DNA of 64,000 nucleotides from an uncultured Aquimarina sp. (GCA_947496705.1 CANMDW010000002.1:496001-560000), one strand, 5' to 3'. Shown: positions 31,598 to 40,865, counted from the first letter of the stretch. Translations and numbers: made by a program. Notes: generated from the sequence alone by a model not told the origin.

Positions 31598-32272
31598 ATG
31601 GAAGCAAAAAATGATATGTTACGATATATGGGTACATTTCTTTTTTTTATGATCTTCTTGATCTTTAAAACAGGATATACTCAATATAAACAAAGTGATT
31701 GGGCAAAGAGGGATACATGGATGAATGTATCTGAAATATTTGAACTGGCCGAAATTGAATCTGGAAATATTGTTGCCGATGTGGGTTGTCATGAAGGATA
31801 TCTCACAATGCACCTGGCAAAAAAAGTAGGAGAATCAGGTAAAGTATATGCTGTAGATGTTAGAGAAGACAGATTAAAAAAATTAGATGAGCATATAAAA
31901 AAAAGGAAATTAGCAAATGTCACAACTGTTATAGGAGATTATGATAACCCCAACTTACCAAAAGAATCTTTGGATGTAGTAATCGTGATGGATACCTATC
32001 ATGAGATGGATGATTATATGAAGATTTTGAAGCATATCAAAAATGCTCTTAAACCCGATGGACGAATTTTGATTTTGGAAAAGCTCAAAGTTCATATGCG
32101 CAATAAATCCCGAGATGAGCAAACAGATGAACACACGCTATCCATAGACCATGTAAAACCTGAATTAGAAGCGGCTGGATTCTCTATCTCTAAAGACATT
32201 GAGGATTTTGGTAACTGGAAAAACGAATCTGATAAAAAGATCTGGATACTCGTTGGAGTATTATCTGTCTAG
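31598..32272 (+). CDS. Class I SAM methyltransferase with N-terminal signal
   Basis: 224 residues. Residues 8-28 are hydrophobic (LRYMGTFLFFMIFLIFKTGYT) with a possible cleavage site after GYTQ, so the protein seems exported or membrane-anchored. The SAM fold has VADVGCHEGYLTMHLAKKVG, the acidic AVDVRED loop, VIVMDTYHEMDDY and ILEKLKVH. Methyltransferases acting outside the cytoplasm are unexpected because SAM is cytoplasmic. Its end overlaps the DUF779 gene end by 12 bp (convergent). Confidence 0.85.
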   Translation: MEAKNDMLRYMGTFLFFMIFLIFKTGYTQYKQSDWAKRDTWMNVSEIFELAEIESGNIVADVGCHEGYLTMHLAKKVGESGKVYAVDVREDRLKKLDEHIKKRKLANVTTVIGDYDNPNLPKESLDVVIVMDTYHEMDDYMKILKHIKNALKPDGRILILEKLKVHMRNKSRDEQTDEHTLSIDHVKPELEAAGFSISKDIEDFGNWKNESDKKIWILVGVLSV

Positions 32273-32650
32273 TTCACTTATTTCTCCTATGTGAATCGGA
32301 GTCAATCTGATCATTTCCTCTTCGGTATACATATGCGATTTGATAACAAATCTCACACCCATAGGAATTTCCAGAGAAAAGCTCGAACCCCGCCCTTCAA
32401 CTACATCAACGGTAAGTTGTGTATGTTGCCAATACTCAAACTGATCACGAGACATATAGAAATCACATCCATGAATATTGCCCAGCCATACATCGGTTTC
32501 GTTAATCATCAATTCTCCTTTTTCAAAACACATCGGGGAGGAGCCATCGCAGCATCCTCCACTTTGATGAAACATCATCTCCCCGTGTTGTATTGTAAGG
32601 AAATCAAGTACAGCCTTTGCTGCATCTGTAATTTTTACCCTTTTAATCAT
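32261..32650 (-). CDS. DUF779 protein (aldehyde dehydrogenase-associated)
   Basis: 129 residues matching DUF779: HQSGGCCDGSSPMCF with a Cys-Cys pair, then IHGCDFYMSRDQFEYWQHTQLTVDVVEGRGSSFSLE. These proteins almost always accompany aldehyde dehydrogenases such as the one just upstream, 9 bp away. A chaperone or accessory role is inferred. Confidence 0.9.
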   Translation of the reverse strand: MIKRVKITDAAKAVLDFLTIQHGEMMFHQSGGCCDGSSPMCFEKGELMINETDVWLGNIHGCDFYMSRDQFEYWQHTQLTVDVVEGRGSSFSLEIPMGVRFVIKSHMYTEEEMIRLTPIHIGEISELDR

Positions 32651-32659
32651 ACTTTGATT

Positions 32660-34183
32660 TTAAAAGAACCCCATTGGATTTTTATCATATGAAATCAACA
32701 TATTTTTGGTCTGACGGTAGTGGTTGAGCATCATTTTGTGATTTTCTCTACCAAAGCCAGATTTTTTATACCCGCCAAATGGCGCATGAGCCGGATAGGT
32801 ATGATAGCAATTCACCCAAACACGCCCGGCTTTTACGGCTCTCGAAATCTGATATGCCTGATGCGTATCACGAGTCCAAACTCCGGCACCAAGTCCGTAA
32901 AGCGTATCATTGGCAATTTCGATTGCTTCGGCTTCATCCTTAAAAGTTGTTACACAAGCTACAGGCCCAAAGATTTCTTCCTGGAAAACCCGCATCTTGT
33001 TATTTCCCTTTAAAAGAGTAGGCTGAATATAATATCCTTTCTCTAAACCTTCTACATACGCCGCTTCACCGCCAGCTAATACCTCACATCCTTCCTCTTT
33101 TCCGATATTGATATAATTCAGGATTTTTTCATACTGGTCATTAGACACCTGAGCACCCATCATGGTCTCTGGATTTAAGGGATGTCCCAGCTTTATGGCT
33201 TCGACACGCTCAACAACACGTTCAATAAACCGATCATAAATACTTTCCTGTATCAAAATTCTTGATGGGCAGGTGCAAACTTCTCCCTGGTTGAGAGCAA
33301 ACATAACAGCGCCTTCCAGAGCTTTATCAAAAAACTCGTCATCGGCTTCCATAATACTTTCAAAAAAGATGTTGGGTGATTTTCCGCCAAGTTCCATGGT
33401 TACCGGAATAATATTCTTTGAAGCGTATTGCATAATCAATTGACCTGTGGTGGTTTCGCCGGTAAAAGCAACTTTTTGAATACGCGGACTTGATGCCAGC
33501 GGTTTTCCGGCTTCAATCCCAAAACCGTTCACTACATTAAGCACTCCTGGTGGAAGAATCCCTTCGATCAGCTCCATTAAGATCATAATCCCAACGGGAG
33601 TCTGCTCTGCGGGTTTCAGCACTATGCAATTTCCTGCAGCCAATGCCGGAGGGATTTTCCAGGCGGCCATTAATAAAGGAAAATTCCAGGGGATAATTTG
33701 CCCCACGACGCCCAAAGGTTCCTGAACGTTCATAGACACTGTATTGGCATCCAGTTCGCTTACAGACCCTTCCTCGGCGCGAATAACACCTGCAAAGTAT
33801 CTGAAATGATCAATCGCCAAAGGAAGATCTGCAGCCAGCGTCTCGCGAAGGGCTTTTCCATTGTCCCAGGTTTCAGCACGAGCGAGTGCCTCAAGGTGTT
33901 GTTCCATTACGTCGGCAATCTTCAACAGGCAGTTACTGCGATAGGTTGCCGAAGAATTATTCCATTCTGGTGCTGCTTTCCAGGCGGCATCAATGGCTAA
34001 TTCAATATCTTCTGCTGTCGAACGGGCTATTTTGGTAAAACTGGTTCCGTCTACAGGGGAGATATTATCAAAATATTGCCCTTTTACCGGGCTGGTCCAT
34101 TTTCCTCCAATATAATTATCATATTGATTTTTGAAGGTGGGTTTTTCCATTTTGTTTTTTTGGGATGCTTGTGAGATACTCAT
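32660..34183 (-). CDS. Aldehyde dehydrogenase (AcoD/ExaC-type)
   Basis: NAD-dependent oxidation of acetaldehyde or other short aldehydes. About 507 residues (the ATG at 34150 would also fit and give 496). Motifs: nucleotide-binding [12 protein letters not shown], catalytic Glu in [13 protein letters not shown], catalytic Cys in [11 protein letters not shown], and [10 protein letters not shown] near the C-terminus. Forms an operon with DUF779 as in many ethanol/acetoin catabolic clusters. Confidence 0.95.
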   Translation of the reverse strand: MSISQASQKNKMEKPTFKNQYDNYIGGKWTSPVKGQYFDNISPVDGTSFTKIARSTAEDIELAIDAAWKAAPEWNNSSATYRSNCLLKIADVMEQHLEALARAETWDNGKALRETLAADLPLAIDHFRYFAGVIRAEEGSVSELDANTVSMNVQEPLGVVGQIIPWNFPLLMAAWKIPPALAAGNCIVLKPAEQTPVGIMILMELIEGILPPGVLNVVNGFGIEAGKPLASSPRIQKVAFTGETTTGQLIMQYASKNIIPVTMELGGKSPNIFFESIMEADDEFFDKALEGAVMFALNQGEVCTCPSRILIQESIYDRFIERVVERVEAIKLGHPLNPETMMGAQVSNDQYEKILNYINIGKEEGCEVLAGGEAAYVEGLEKGYYIQPTLLKGNNKMRVFQEEIFGPVACVTTFKDEAEAIEIANDTLYGLGAGVWTRDTHQAYQISRAVKAGRVWVNCYHTYPAHAPFGGYKKSGFGRENHKMMLNHYRQTKNMLISYDKNPMGFF

Positions 34184-34583
34184 AATAATAGAATTAAAAG
34201 TTGACAGAATAAAACGATATGTGTGTATTTTTTTTGCCGGAAGGTATAACTTACTGACAAGAAGTGATCTACCTTTAAATATACTGCATTTTTACCAGTT
34301 TTTTCAAAAAACCAGTGTTAATATTATGATTAATAAAAAAAAGGAAATGTTAAAAATTGAAACTTCGCAAGCCTGGTTTTTTTAAGGCACAAATAAATAC
34401 CCTTGGGGCATAATAAATAAGTCCTGTATCTATAGGAAGTTGAAGATCCAGAACTTTCCTTTTGGGGTTATCTCTTATACTTGTTGTTATGTATTAAAAA
34501 GTGCTGTATTATATAAGTACAGGAAAAGGCGTATACCGAAAAGCCTAAAATAGAGTAGGTGAAAATGTAAATTATTAAGGATT
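34184..34583. other. Intergenic region before RiPP precursor
   Basis: No gene. Near-consensus -7 element TATACTTG (34476-34483) about 100 bp before the precursor start. A 105-bp sequence from 34526 recurs at 34757 in front of the second, broken precursor. Confidence 0.4.
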
Positions 34584-34736
34584 ATGAAAACATTAAAAAG
34601 TTTTGAAAAACACAAGATTGATTTAAAGAATAGTGAATCGATTAAAGGAGGATGGGACAGTTATCAATTGGTATGGCACAAACCAGGCGGGGGTAGCACT
34701 CCTAATAATTGGATAGAATATTCAATTATTGATTAA
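34584..34736 (+). CDS. Grasp-with-spasm RiPP precursor peptide
   Basis: A 50-residue peptide. Residues 1-23 form a leader MKTLKSFEKH...IKGG ending in Gly-Gly, the typical cleavage site for a peptidase-containing ABC exporter. The core (24-50) starts WDSYQLVWHKPGGGST and ends IEYSIID. It lies 229 bp upstream of the ATP-grasp gene, so it is the obvious substrate of the ATP-grasp and SPASM enzymes. Core acceptors (Asp, Glu, Ser, Thr, Lys) are few; which linkages form is unknown. Confidence 0.75.
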   Translation: MKTLKSFEKHKIDLKNSESIKGGWDSYQLVWHKPGGGSTPNNWIEYSIID

Positions 34737-34813
34737 ATATCGAGAACAATAAAAATAAGGCGTATACCGAAAAGCCCAAAATAGAGTAGGTGAAATGTAG
34801 ATTATTAAGGATT

Positions 34814-34886
34814 ATGAAAACATTAAAAAGTTTTAAAAAACACAAGATTGACTTATGATGATGGTGATCATGATTGTGATATATAA
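34814..34886 (+). pseudogene. Broken second copy of the precursor
   Basis: The first 13 codons (MKTLKSFKKHKID) repeat the leader of the first precursor, with the same ribosome-binding region, but the frame ends at TGA 34856-34858. Another frame then gives TYDDGDHDCDI and stop at 34884, an Asp-rich tail typical of graspetide cores. So the middle has been deleted out of frame. Confidence 0.65.
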
Positions 34887-34924
34887 ATTACAACTTTGTA
34901 ATTGGAAACCATAAATTATAGGGT

Positions 34925-34961
34925 AAACAGTCTAATTTGCATAAATTAGACTGTTTTTTTA
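34925..34961 (+). terminator. Terminator/attenuator between precursor and maturases
   Basis: Perfect 14-bp stem (34925-34938 with 34943-34956) and T-run, ending 4 bases before the ATP-grasp ATG at 34965. It probably keeps enzyme expression well below that of the precursor. Confidence 0.75.
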
Positions 34962-34964
34962 GCT

Positions 34965-35870
34965 ATGGTATTAATTTTAAGTCAGAGTATATTTGAAATA
35001 TCGACCGAAGACGTAATCGATTGGTTATTGTTTTATGATACAGAATATAAGAGAATTAATGGAGACGAATATGTAGATATTCATCAACATTTAGATAACA
35101 TCAGTGTAGTTTGGTACAGAAGGTGGTCACACGGGCGGGGAGAAGACCAGGAAACCCAGGTAGATTCTTTTAAGAATGCACTGCATTTGTATAAAAATAT
35201 TCAAAAAGAAAACAGTACAAAATCTGCGTATTTATTTTATCGATTAAGGGATGTCCATTGGTTATCACACCCCGGTAAAACTTCGGTAAACAAACTTATC
35301 GTACTGGATAAAGCAAAAGAGTTTGGTTTTAATGTGCCCAATTGGGCAGTTATCGATCAAAAGAAAAAGCTTATTGATTTTAAAGAAAAGTACACCCGAA
35401 TTATCACCAAAAGCGTCGATAATGCCAGTCCAATGCACAATGCCGAGTGTAGTATTATGTTTTATACCCAAGAGGTGACACAACAACATATTGATATACT
35501 CCCTGAGACTTTTTCGGGTTCATTTTTTCAGCAGTATGTAGATAAACAATATGAAATAAGAGCATTCTTTATTAATGATAAAGTATATGCCATGGCTATA
35601 TTTACTAATGATAAAGTAGATTATAGAAAAGGAATTGAACAACTTAGAAAGGTACCATACCAACTTCCCATAGAAATTGAAGATAAAATCAAAGTATTAA
35701 TGAAAGATTTACAATTAAATACCGGTTCTGTTGATTTAATCTACGGAAAGGACGGGAAAGTATATTTCCTGGAAATTAATCCGGTCGGGCAGTTTGGAAT
35801 GGTTTCAGCGCCATGTAATTATTATCTGGAGAGAGAAGTTGCTAATAACTTAACACAAAAAAATGAATAA
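34965..35870 (+). CDS. Grasp-with-spasm ATP-grasp peptide maturase
   Basis: A 301-residue ATP-grasp ligase of the RimK/microviridin-ligase type, which joins acidic side chains to Thr, Ser or Lys of a precursor. Motifs: KYTRIITKSVD (nucleotide loop), FQQYVDKQYEIRAFFIND and C-terminal metal-binding VYFLEINPVGQFG. The N-terminal part (residues 1-110) is the precursor-recognition region of this family. The gene starts 4 bp beyond a terminator hairpin and overlaps the next ORF by 8 bp. Confidence 0.85.
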   Translation: MVLILSQSIFEISTEDVIDWLLFYDTEYKRINGDEYVDIHQHLDNISVVWYRRWSHGRGEDQETQVDSFKNALHLYKNIQKENSTKSAYLFYRLRDVHWLSHPGKTSVNKLIVLDKAKEFGFNVPNWAVIDQKKKLIDFKEKYTRIITKSVDNASPMHNAECSIMFYTQEVTQQHIDILPETFSGSFFQQYVDKQYEIRAFFINDKVYAMAIFTNDKVDYRKGIEQLRKVPYQLPIEIEDKIKVLMKDLQLNTGSVDLIYGKDGKVYFLEINPVGQFGMVSAPCNYYLEREVANNLTQKNE

Positions 35871-36060
35871 AATTATCAAAAAAGGAGTTGAAAAACTACC
35901 TCTGGTGTATCAGCTAGCCGATGTTGAGGAAATAAAAAGTAGCAGTGAGAATATACTCAAAAAAGAAATCAGGCCAAACAGAATGATGCCATTACCCAAG
36001 TATGTATCCAAGATGTCTCAGGCTATGGATCCTGGCAAGCCAATTTCCAAAATACTATAA
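35863..36060 (+). CDS. Small hypothetical protein in RiPP operon
   Basis: A 65-residue basic protein (MNKIIKKGVEKLPLVYQLAD ... MPLPKYVSKMSQAMDPGKPIS) without signal or TM segment. It overlaps the ATP-grasp gene by 8 bp and ends 10 bp before the SPASM gene, so it is translated with them. Family not recognised. It might be a further precursor, a leader-binding adaptor or a stabiliser. Confidence 0.6.
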   Translation: MNKIIKKGVEKLPLVYQLADVEEIKSSSENILKKEIRPNRMMPLPKYVSKMSQAMDPGKPISKIL

Positions 36061-36070
36061 GTTGAGCAGT

Positions 36071-37132
36071 ATGCGTTATTTTTTAATTTTTTCAAATTGT
36101 ATACAAACCAAAGGGAAAAACAGAAGTATCATTTCAGATTTGGCAAATCAGCAATTGTACTTTATCCCTAATGAAGTATATGATATTCTTTTAGAATTAA
36201 AGAGTACACCCTTAGAAAAGGTTAAAAGCAAGCTCGATGTCGAAAGCCAGGAGGTTCTAATGCAGTATATTCATTATTTTACAGAAGAAGGTATTGGTTT
36301 TTATTGTGATGAACCAAAAGCCTTTCCCGAAATGAGCTTAGAATTCCATGCTCCCGAAATAATTAATAATGCCATTATAGATCTTGATCATACTTCGATA
36401 TATGATATAAAAAAAGTAATCAATGAATTGATCGATTTACGATGTAAATTTTTAGAAGTACGTGCCTATGAGGATATTTCTGTATCCAGGATACAAGAAT
36501 GTATAGATACGGTAATCATGGGATATTTCAGAAATGTAGATTTTATTCTTAAATACCCAAAAAATGAAGAAACTATCAATCTTCTTAAAAAAATGATGTT
36601 AGACCATCCTGTGATGGGTAAAATTACGTTTCATTCATCTCCTGGGGTTCACAACAATGATTTTTTTGAGTTTACCGAAAAAATAATTACCAACAACAAA
36701 TTTTGTGGGATCATATCAGAAAAATATTTTTCCCCTCTTCTAAAAACAGTGTCAGAATCACAACATCATAATACTTGTTTGAATCAAAAAATAGCCATAG
36801 ATATACATGGTAATATAAAAAATTGTCCTTCGATGCAGCAGAGTTTTGGCAATATTAAAAACACTTCCCTTGCAGCAGCACTTCAGAAAAAAGGATTTAA
36901 AAACAAATGGAATATTAATAAAGATCAGATCGACATATGCCGGGATTGTGAATTCAGACATATTTGTACAGACTGCAGAGCATATCTGGAGAACCCTGAA
37001 GATCTGTATTCAAAACCGCTTAAATGTGGTTACAATCCAGACACCAATGAGTGGGCGGAATGGGGTACCAACCCATTAAAACAAAAAGCGATTGCATTTT
37101 ATGATATGCAAGATCTCATAAAAACAAATTGA
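36071..37132 (+). CDS. Grasp-with-spasm SPASM-domain peptide maturase
   Basis: 353 residues; start ATG 36071 chosen over 36002, which lies inside the upstream gene. The C-terminal SPASM part carries the cluster cysteines: Cys in TCLNQKI and KNCPSM, then CRDCEFRHICTDC and a last Cys in KCGYN. The N-terminal half follows the radical-SAM-like layout but has no CxxxCxxC motif, as expected for this group, whose exact role is unresolved. It completes the three-gene enzyme set of the locus; no exporter follows. Confidence 0.85.
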   Translation: MRYFLIFSNCIQTKGKNRSIISDLANQQLYFIPNEVYDILLELKSTPLEKVKSKLDVESQEVLMQYIHYFTEEGIGFYCDEPKAFPEMSLEFHAPEIINNAIIDLDHTSIYDIKKVINELIDLRCKFLEVRAYEDISVSRIQECIDTVIMGYFRNVDFILKYPKNEETINLLKKMMLDHPVMGKITFHSSPGVHNNDFFEFTEKIITNNKFCGIISEKYFSPLLKTVSESQHHNTCLNQKIAIDIHGNIKNCPSMQQSFGNIKNTSLAAALQKKGFKNKWNINKDQIDICRDCEFRHICTDCRAYLENPEDLYSKPLKCGYNPDTNEWAEWGTNPLKQKAIAFYDMQDLIKTN

Positions 37133-37184
37133 TTGATTTTTGTATCTGATAAAACACCTTCAGGGTGCAATATCAATCAATTTA

Positions 37185-38099
37185 TCATTGATCGATCGAA
37201 GGAGTAGATTTTTTATGAAGACTCTCTAATTCCGGTAACGGAACATAGGTATCATCCCCTGGAACTTTTACAAATTCACGATTCCTCCACATCGTTTTAG
37301 CATTTTCTATTTTCTCTTTACTTGTCGATACAAAATTCCAATAGATATATCGCTCCTCGGGAAACGGTTGTCCACCAAATAGCAATAAGTGAGTATTGGG
37401 CTCCATAATAATATCACAGTTATCTTCGGTCTTAGAAACCAGCATATTCCCTTGCTCCAATATAGTTTCGCAGGCATGAATAGCACCACTTACCACACAA
37501 ATTCCTATCTCACCAGCCAGCTCACCTTTAACCTGTAGCTGATACCGTTCTTTGCTTTTTACTTCTACCATAAATAAAGGCGAATGTACGGGCAGAGGAG
37601 AGCATTTACCATACCCTTCACCTGCAATAAGGATAAATTCGGTACTACCATCTACCCAACTTGGTAAATCTTCGGCATCAATGTGATGAAATTCTGGTTG
37701 TATATCTTCGAGTTCTTTAGGTAAGGCTACCCATATCTGAAATCCATGTGCAGTATATTCGAACCCGTCTCTCAGGCTGTTTGGAGTGCGTTCGGTATGT
37801 GTAACACCACTACCGGCAACCATCCAGTTTACAGATCCGGGAGAAATACGTTGGAGGGTGCCTATACTGTCTCGGTGCATCAGCTCTCCTTCCAGCATAT
37901 ATGTTAGAGTAGATAAACCAATGTGTGGATGTTGATCTATGTCCATATAATGCCCTTCTTTAATTAGGGCCGGTCCCATATGATCTATAAAAATAAAAGG
38001 GCCAACCATTCGCTTTTTTCTAAAGGGAATAAGGCGCCCAACCATAAAATCACCTATGTCACGGCTTCTTTCGGGGATAATTAGTCCTTCGTTCGACAT
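37185..38099 (-). CDS. Pirin family protein
   Basis: Bicupin of about 304 residues (ATG 38099; upstream ATGs at 38126 and 38150 are possible). The metal site is seen in DQHPHIGLSTLTYMLEGELMHRDS, with the further ligand in SGVTHTER. Some pirins are quercetinases, others regulators; the activity here is unknown. The C-terminal cupin ends with PFPEERYIYWNFV, typical of the family. Single gene. Confidence 0.9.
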   Translation of the reverse strand: MSNEGLIIPERSRDIGDFMVGRLIPFRKKRMVGPFIFIDHMGPALIKEGHYMDIDQHPHIGLSTLTYMLEGELMHRDSIGTLQRISPGSVNWMVAGSGVTHTERTPNSLRDGFEYTAHGFQIWVALPKELEDIQPEFHHIDAEDLPSWVDGSTEFILIAGEGYGKCSPLPVHSPLFMVEVKSKERYQLQVKGELAGEIGICVVSGAIHACETILEQGNMLVSKTEDNCDIIMEPNTHLLLFGGQPFPEERYIYWNFVSTSKEKIENAKTMWRNREFVKVPGDDTYVPLPELESLHKKSTPSIDQ

Positions 38100-38338
38100 T
38101 TTTGTAGAGGTTTTAAAAGTAGCCATAAAGGTATATCTTTTTAAGGCCAAAAACAGTTAAAAATATATTAACCTGAAAGCGATTTTAGATAAAAACCTGT
38201 GTTTCTGATATATAAAATTTGTCAAATCTACTATTAGCGACAGTACCGCTTTTACTTAAAAATAATTTACTATCTTTTCATTCGTTTATAGATGCATATA
38301 AATACAATCAACTAACATAATCAATCACATACCTACGC

Positions 38339-39652
38339 ATGGATATCTTTTCTTCTTACAACCTCATTATCGAAATTTCAGTAGTGCTCATTTTGTCTTT
38401 TGTTTTTAATGGAATTGCCAAAAAAACCAATGTTCCTGCAGTGCTGATGCTTATCATTTTGGGAATTATCATACAGTATGGGATTAAAGCCTTTGGAGAA
38501 GGGTCCTTTGATTTCTTTCCAATGCTGGAAGTTCTCGGTATCGTTGGATTAATTATGATTGTGTTGGAAGCTGCTCTGGAGCTAAAGCTGAAAAGCGATA
38601 AACTCATGCCCATCCTTAAATCGATGGCCATTGCTTTAATTGGGTTAGTCGCTTCTACTTTTATCGCTGCAGTGATCCTTAAAGCATTGGTAGAAGGAAT
38701 GACCATGCAATCTGCCTGGTTATATGCCACGCCTTTATCTATATTATCCAGCGCTATTATTATCCCAAGTGTTTCCTCATTACCCGAGGAAAAAAAGGAG
38801 TTTCATATCTATGAGAGCACATTTTCTGATATTCTGGGGATTATGTTATTTTATTTCCTTACCGGAAGATTGAATCCGGCAGAAGATGCTGGAGTAGGAG
38901 GGTTCTTTCTCAACCTTATTCTCACGATTGTAATTTCATTGGTGGCGAGTTATGCAATTATTTTAATATTTCAGAAGATCAAAAGCCAGGTAAAACTATT
39001 TTTGTTGATCGCAGTACTTTTATTATTATATGCATTAGGAAAAAAGATGCACCTATCCTCTCTGATTATTATTCTGATCTTTGGATTGGTAATTGCCAAT
39101 ATGAAATTATTTTTCCAGGGAAGACTTCGCGAGTATCTCAATTTTGAAAAAGCAAAATCTATTTATCATGAGTTACATGTGATCACAGCCGAAACAGCCT
39201 TTGTGGTACGAACACTGTTCTTTGTGATTTTTGGGATTACCATAGTGCTTTCTTCATTATTGAGCCTAAAAGTAACGCTGATCAGCATTTTAATATTGAT
39301 CTCTATATATGGTATACGATATGGAGTGTTACGACTTTTTATGAAGAAAGATATATTTCCACAATTATTTATCGCTCCACGAGGATTGATCACAGTACTG
39401 CTGTTTTATGCGATTCCGGCAGAAGCTACTGTTGAAGGTTTTGAACCGGGAATACTATTATTTGTGATCATTGGTACCAGTTTAATTATGACCTGGGGAA
39501 TGATACGGGATAAAAAATTGAACCCTGTCGAAATACCGATCCCTCCCAGTGCTGAAGGAAGTATAGAAGAAACCGAATATTTTATCAATAATACAACAGA
39601 TCTGAGTGATATCGACGATACACCTGACGCTGATGAGTATGAAACCGAGTAA
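38339..39652 (+). CDS. Cation:proton antiporter (CPA-type)
   Basis: A 437-residue inner-membrane protein with about 12 TM segments. It belongs to the Na+/H+ exchanger (CPA1/NhaP-like) group by its layout; PLSILSSAIIIPSVSS resembles the unwound-helix region. The C-terminal 40 residues are acidic and cytoplasmic (DLSDIDDTPDADEYETE). The stop overlaps the start of the next gene (TAATG), coupling it to a WYL regulator. Ion specificity not deduced. Confidence 0.85.
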   Translation: MDIFSSYNLIIEISVVLILSFVFNGIAKKTNVPAVLMLIILGIIIQYGIKAFGEGSFDFFPMLEVLGIVGLIMIVLEAALELKLKSDKLMPILKSMAIALIGLVASTFIAAVILKALVEGMTMQSAWLYATPLSILSSAIIIPSVSSLPEEKKEFHIYESTFSDILGIMLFYFLTGRLNPAEDAGVGGFFLNLILTIVISLVASYAIILIFQKIKSQVKLFLLIAVLLLLYALGKKMHLSSLIIILIFGLVIANMKLFFQGRLREYLNFEKAKSIYHELHVITAETAFVVRTLFFVIFGITIVLSSLLSLKVTLISILILISIYGIRYGVLRLFMKKDIFPQLFIAPRGLITVLLFYAIPAEATVEGFEPGILLFVIIGTSLIMTWGMIRDKKLNPVEIPIPPSAEGSIEETEYFINNTTDLSDIDDTPDADEYETE

Positions 39653-40347
39653 TGAAACGACTACATAGATTAACTGCTATACTGGTAAAGTTACAATCCA
39701 AAAAAGTGATACAGGCGGTAGAACTTGCAAAGAAATTTGAAGTAAGTCTGCGCACTATATACCGGGATATGGAAGCCCTTACCGATGCTGGTGTACCCAT
39801 AGGTGCTGAAGCCGGCGTAGGGTATTTTTTAGTAGATGGATATTCTTTACCGCCCGTCATGTTTACCGAAAAAGAAGCCAATGCTTTACTCACAGCTTCC
39901 AAAATCATAAAAACCAATAATGATCAATCATTAATTGATCAGTATCAGGAAGCTGTTGATAAGGTGATTGCAGTACTTAAAACTACCCAAAAAGAAAAAC
40001 TGGAAATTCTCGAACAACGAATTTTTACCTATCCTAAAAATAATGCCAATCCAAGCAATTCTTTGTCGGTCATTCAACAAGCCATAACCGATTGCAGAGT
40101 ACTCGAAATTCAATATACCGCAGCATCAAAACAATATACCAAAAGACAGGTGGAGCCACTGGGTGCTTATTTTACCAACAATATATGGGTGATGATCGCC
40201 TATTGTCGTTTGCGAAAAGATTATCGCGAATTTAGAACCGATCGCATCCATACACTTATTGAAACTCAGGAATTCTTTCCTCCAAAGCATTTCACCCTGG
40301 AAGATTACTACAAAAAAAGAGCAGAAGCATACAATTCTTCTTTTTAA
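39652..40347 (+). CDS. WYL-domain transcriptional regulator (YafY-like)
   Basis: 231 residues. The N-terminal HTH_11 domain has KKFEVSLRTIYRDMEALTDAGVPIGAEAGVGYFL; the WYL domain follows (LEIQYTAASKQYTKRQVEPLGAYFTNNIWVMIAYCRLRKDYREFRTDRI). Such proteins respond to small ligands or nucleic acids. Translationally coupled to the antiporter by the TAATG overlap. Confidence 0.9.
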   Translation: MKRLHRLTAILVKLQSKKVIQAVELAKKFEVSLRTIYRDMEALTDAGVPIGAEAGVGYFLVDGYSLPPVMFTEKEANALLTASKIIKTNNDQSLIDQYQEAVDKVIAVLKTTQKEKLEILEQRIFTYPKNNANPSNSLSVIQQAITDCRVLEIQYTAASKQYTKRQVEPLGAYFTNNIWVMIAYCRLRKDYREFRTDRIHTLIETQEFFPPKHFTLEDYYKKRAEAYNSSF

Positions 40348-40384
40348 AAAAAACTACTGACATAGGGTTGTCATCTGCCGATTC

Positions 40385-40392
40385 TAGTTTTG
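40385..40392 (+). promoter_or_regulatory. Promoter -7 box
   Basis: TAGTTTTG, exact TAnnTTTG, 84 bp before the ATG at 40476. Confidence 0.4.
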
Positions 40393-40475
40393 TTGAACAT
40401 GAACAAGTTAATGCTAATATCATGGTAAACTTATTATTTAATTGTACAACAACACCCGATCAAAATTCTTTACAA

Positions 40476-40790
40476 ATGAAAACAACACCAAATGTAGTAG
40501 AAGTCGTATTATTTGAAGCAAATCCTGGATATTCTAAACAAGAAGTAGAAAAAGCATTGGCATCACTAAATGATATCATAAAATTATATTATGGATTTGT
40601 AGAAAGAACTACAGCCAATAATGGGGACGGGAAGTACATTGATATAGTGTACTGGACCGATATGAAATCTGCAAAAGATGCTTCTGAAGATGTAATGAAA
40701 AACGAGAAAGCTACAGCAGTTTTTCAGGTTATCAAGTCTGAATCTGTACAGATGTATCATTTTGATGCATTTAATCAATATGAAGAGTAA
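40476..40790 (+). CDS. Small ferredoxin-like fold (Dabb/ABM-like) protein
   Basis: 104 residues. I chose the ATG 40476 (MKTTPNVVEVVLFEANPGYSK), because upstream codons from 40368 form an unlikely tail and lie on the promoter box. The beta-alpha-beta pattern (NVVEVVLFEANPGYSKQEVEKALASLND, YIDIVYWTDMKSAKDASEDVM) suggests an alpha+beta-barrel dimer of the antibiotic-monooxygenase/Dabb type. Function unknown. Confidence 0.7.
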   Translation: MKTTPNVVEVVLFEANPGYSKQEVEKALASLNDIIKLYYGFVERTTANNGDGKYIDIVYWTDMKSAKDASEDVMKNEKATAVFQVIKSESVQMYHFDAFNQYEE

Positions 40791-40865
40791 TCGATATAAA
40801 AAATAAAAGGGTTCAATGCAATGATGCCTATCATTTTAGTACATTTGATAACATCATTATTTCAC

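Noticed and set aside
34321..34385. Short ORF of 19 codons before the RiPP precursor
   Set aside because: AT-rich, no leader-like or conserved features, and no evidence of translation.
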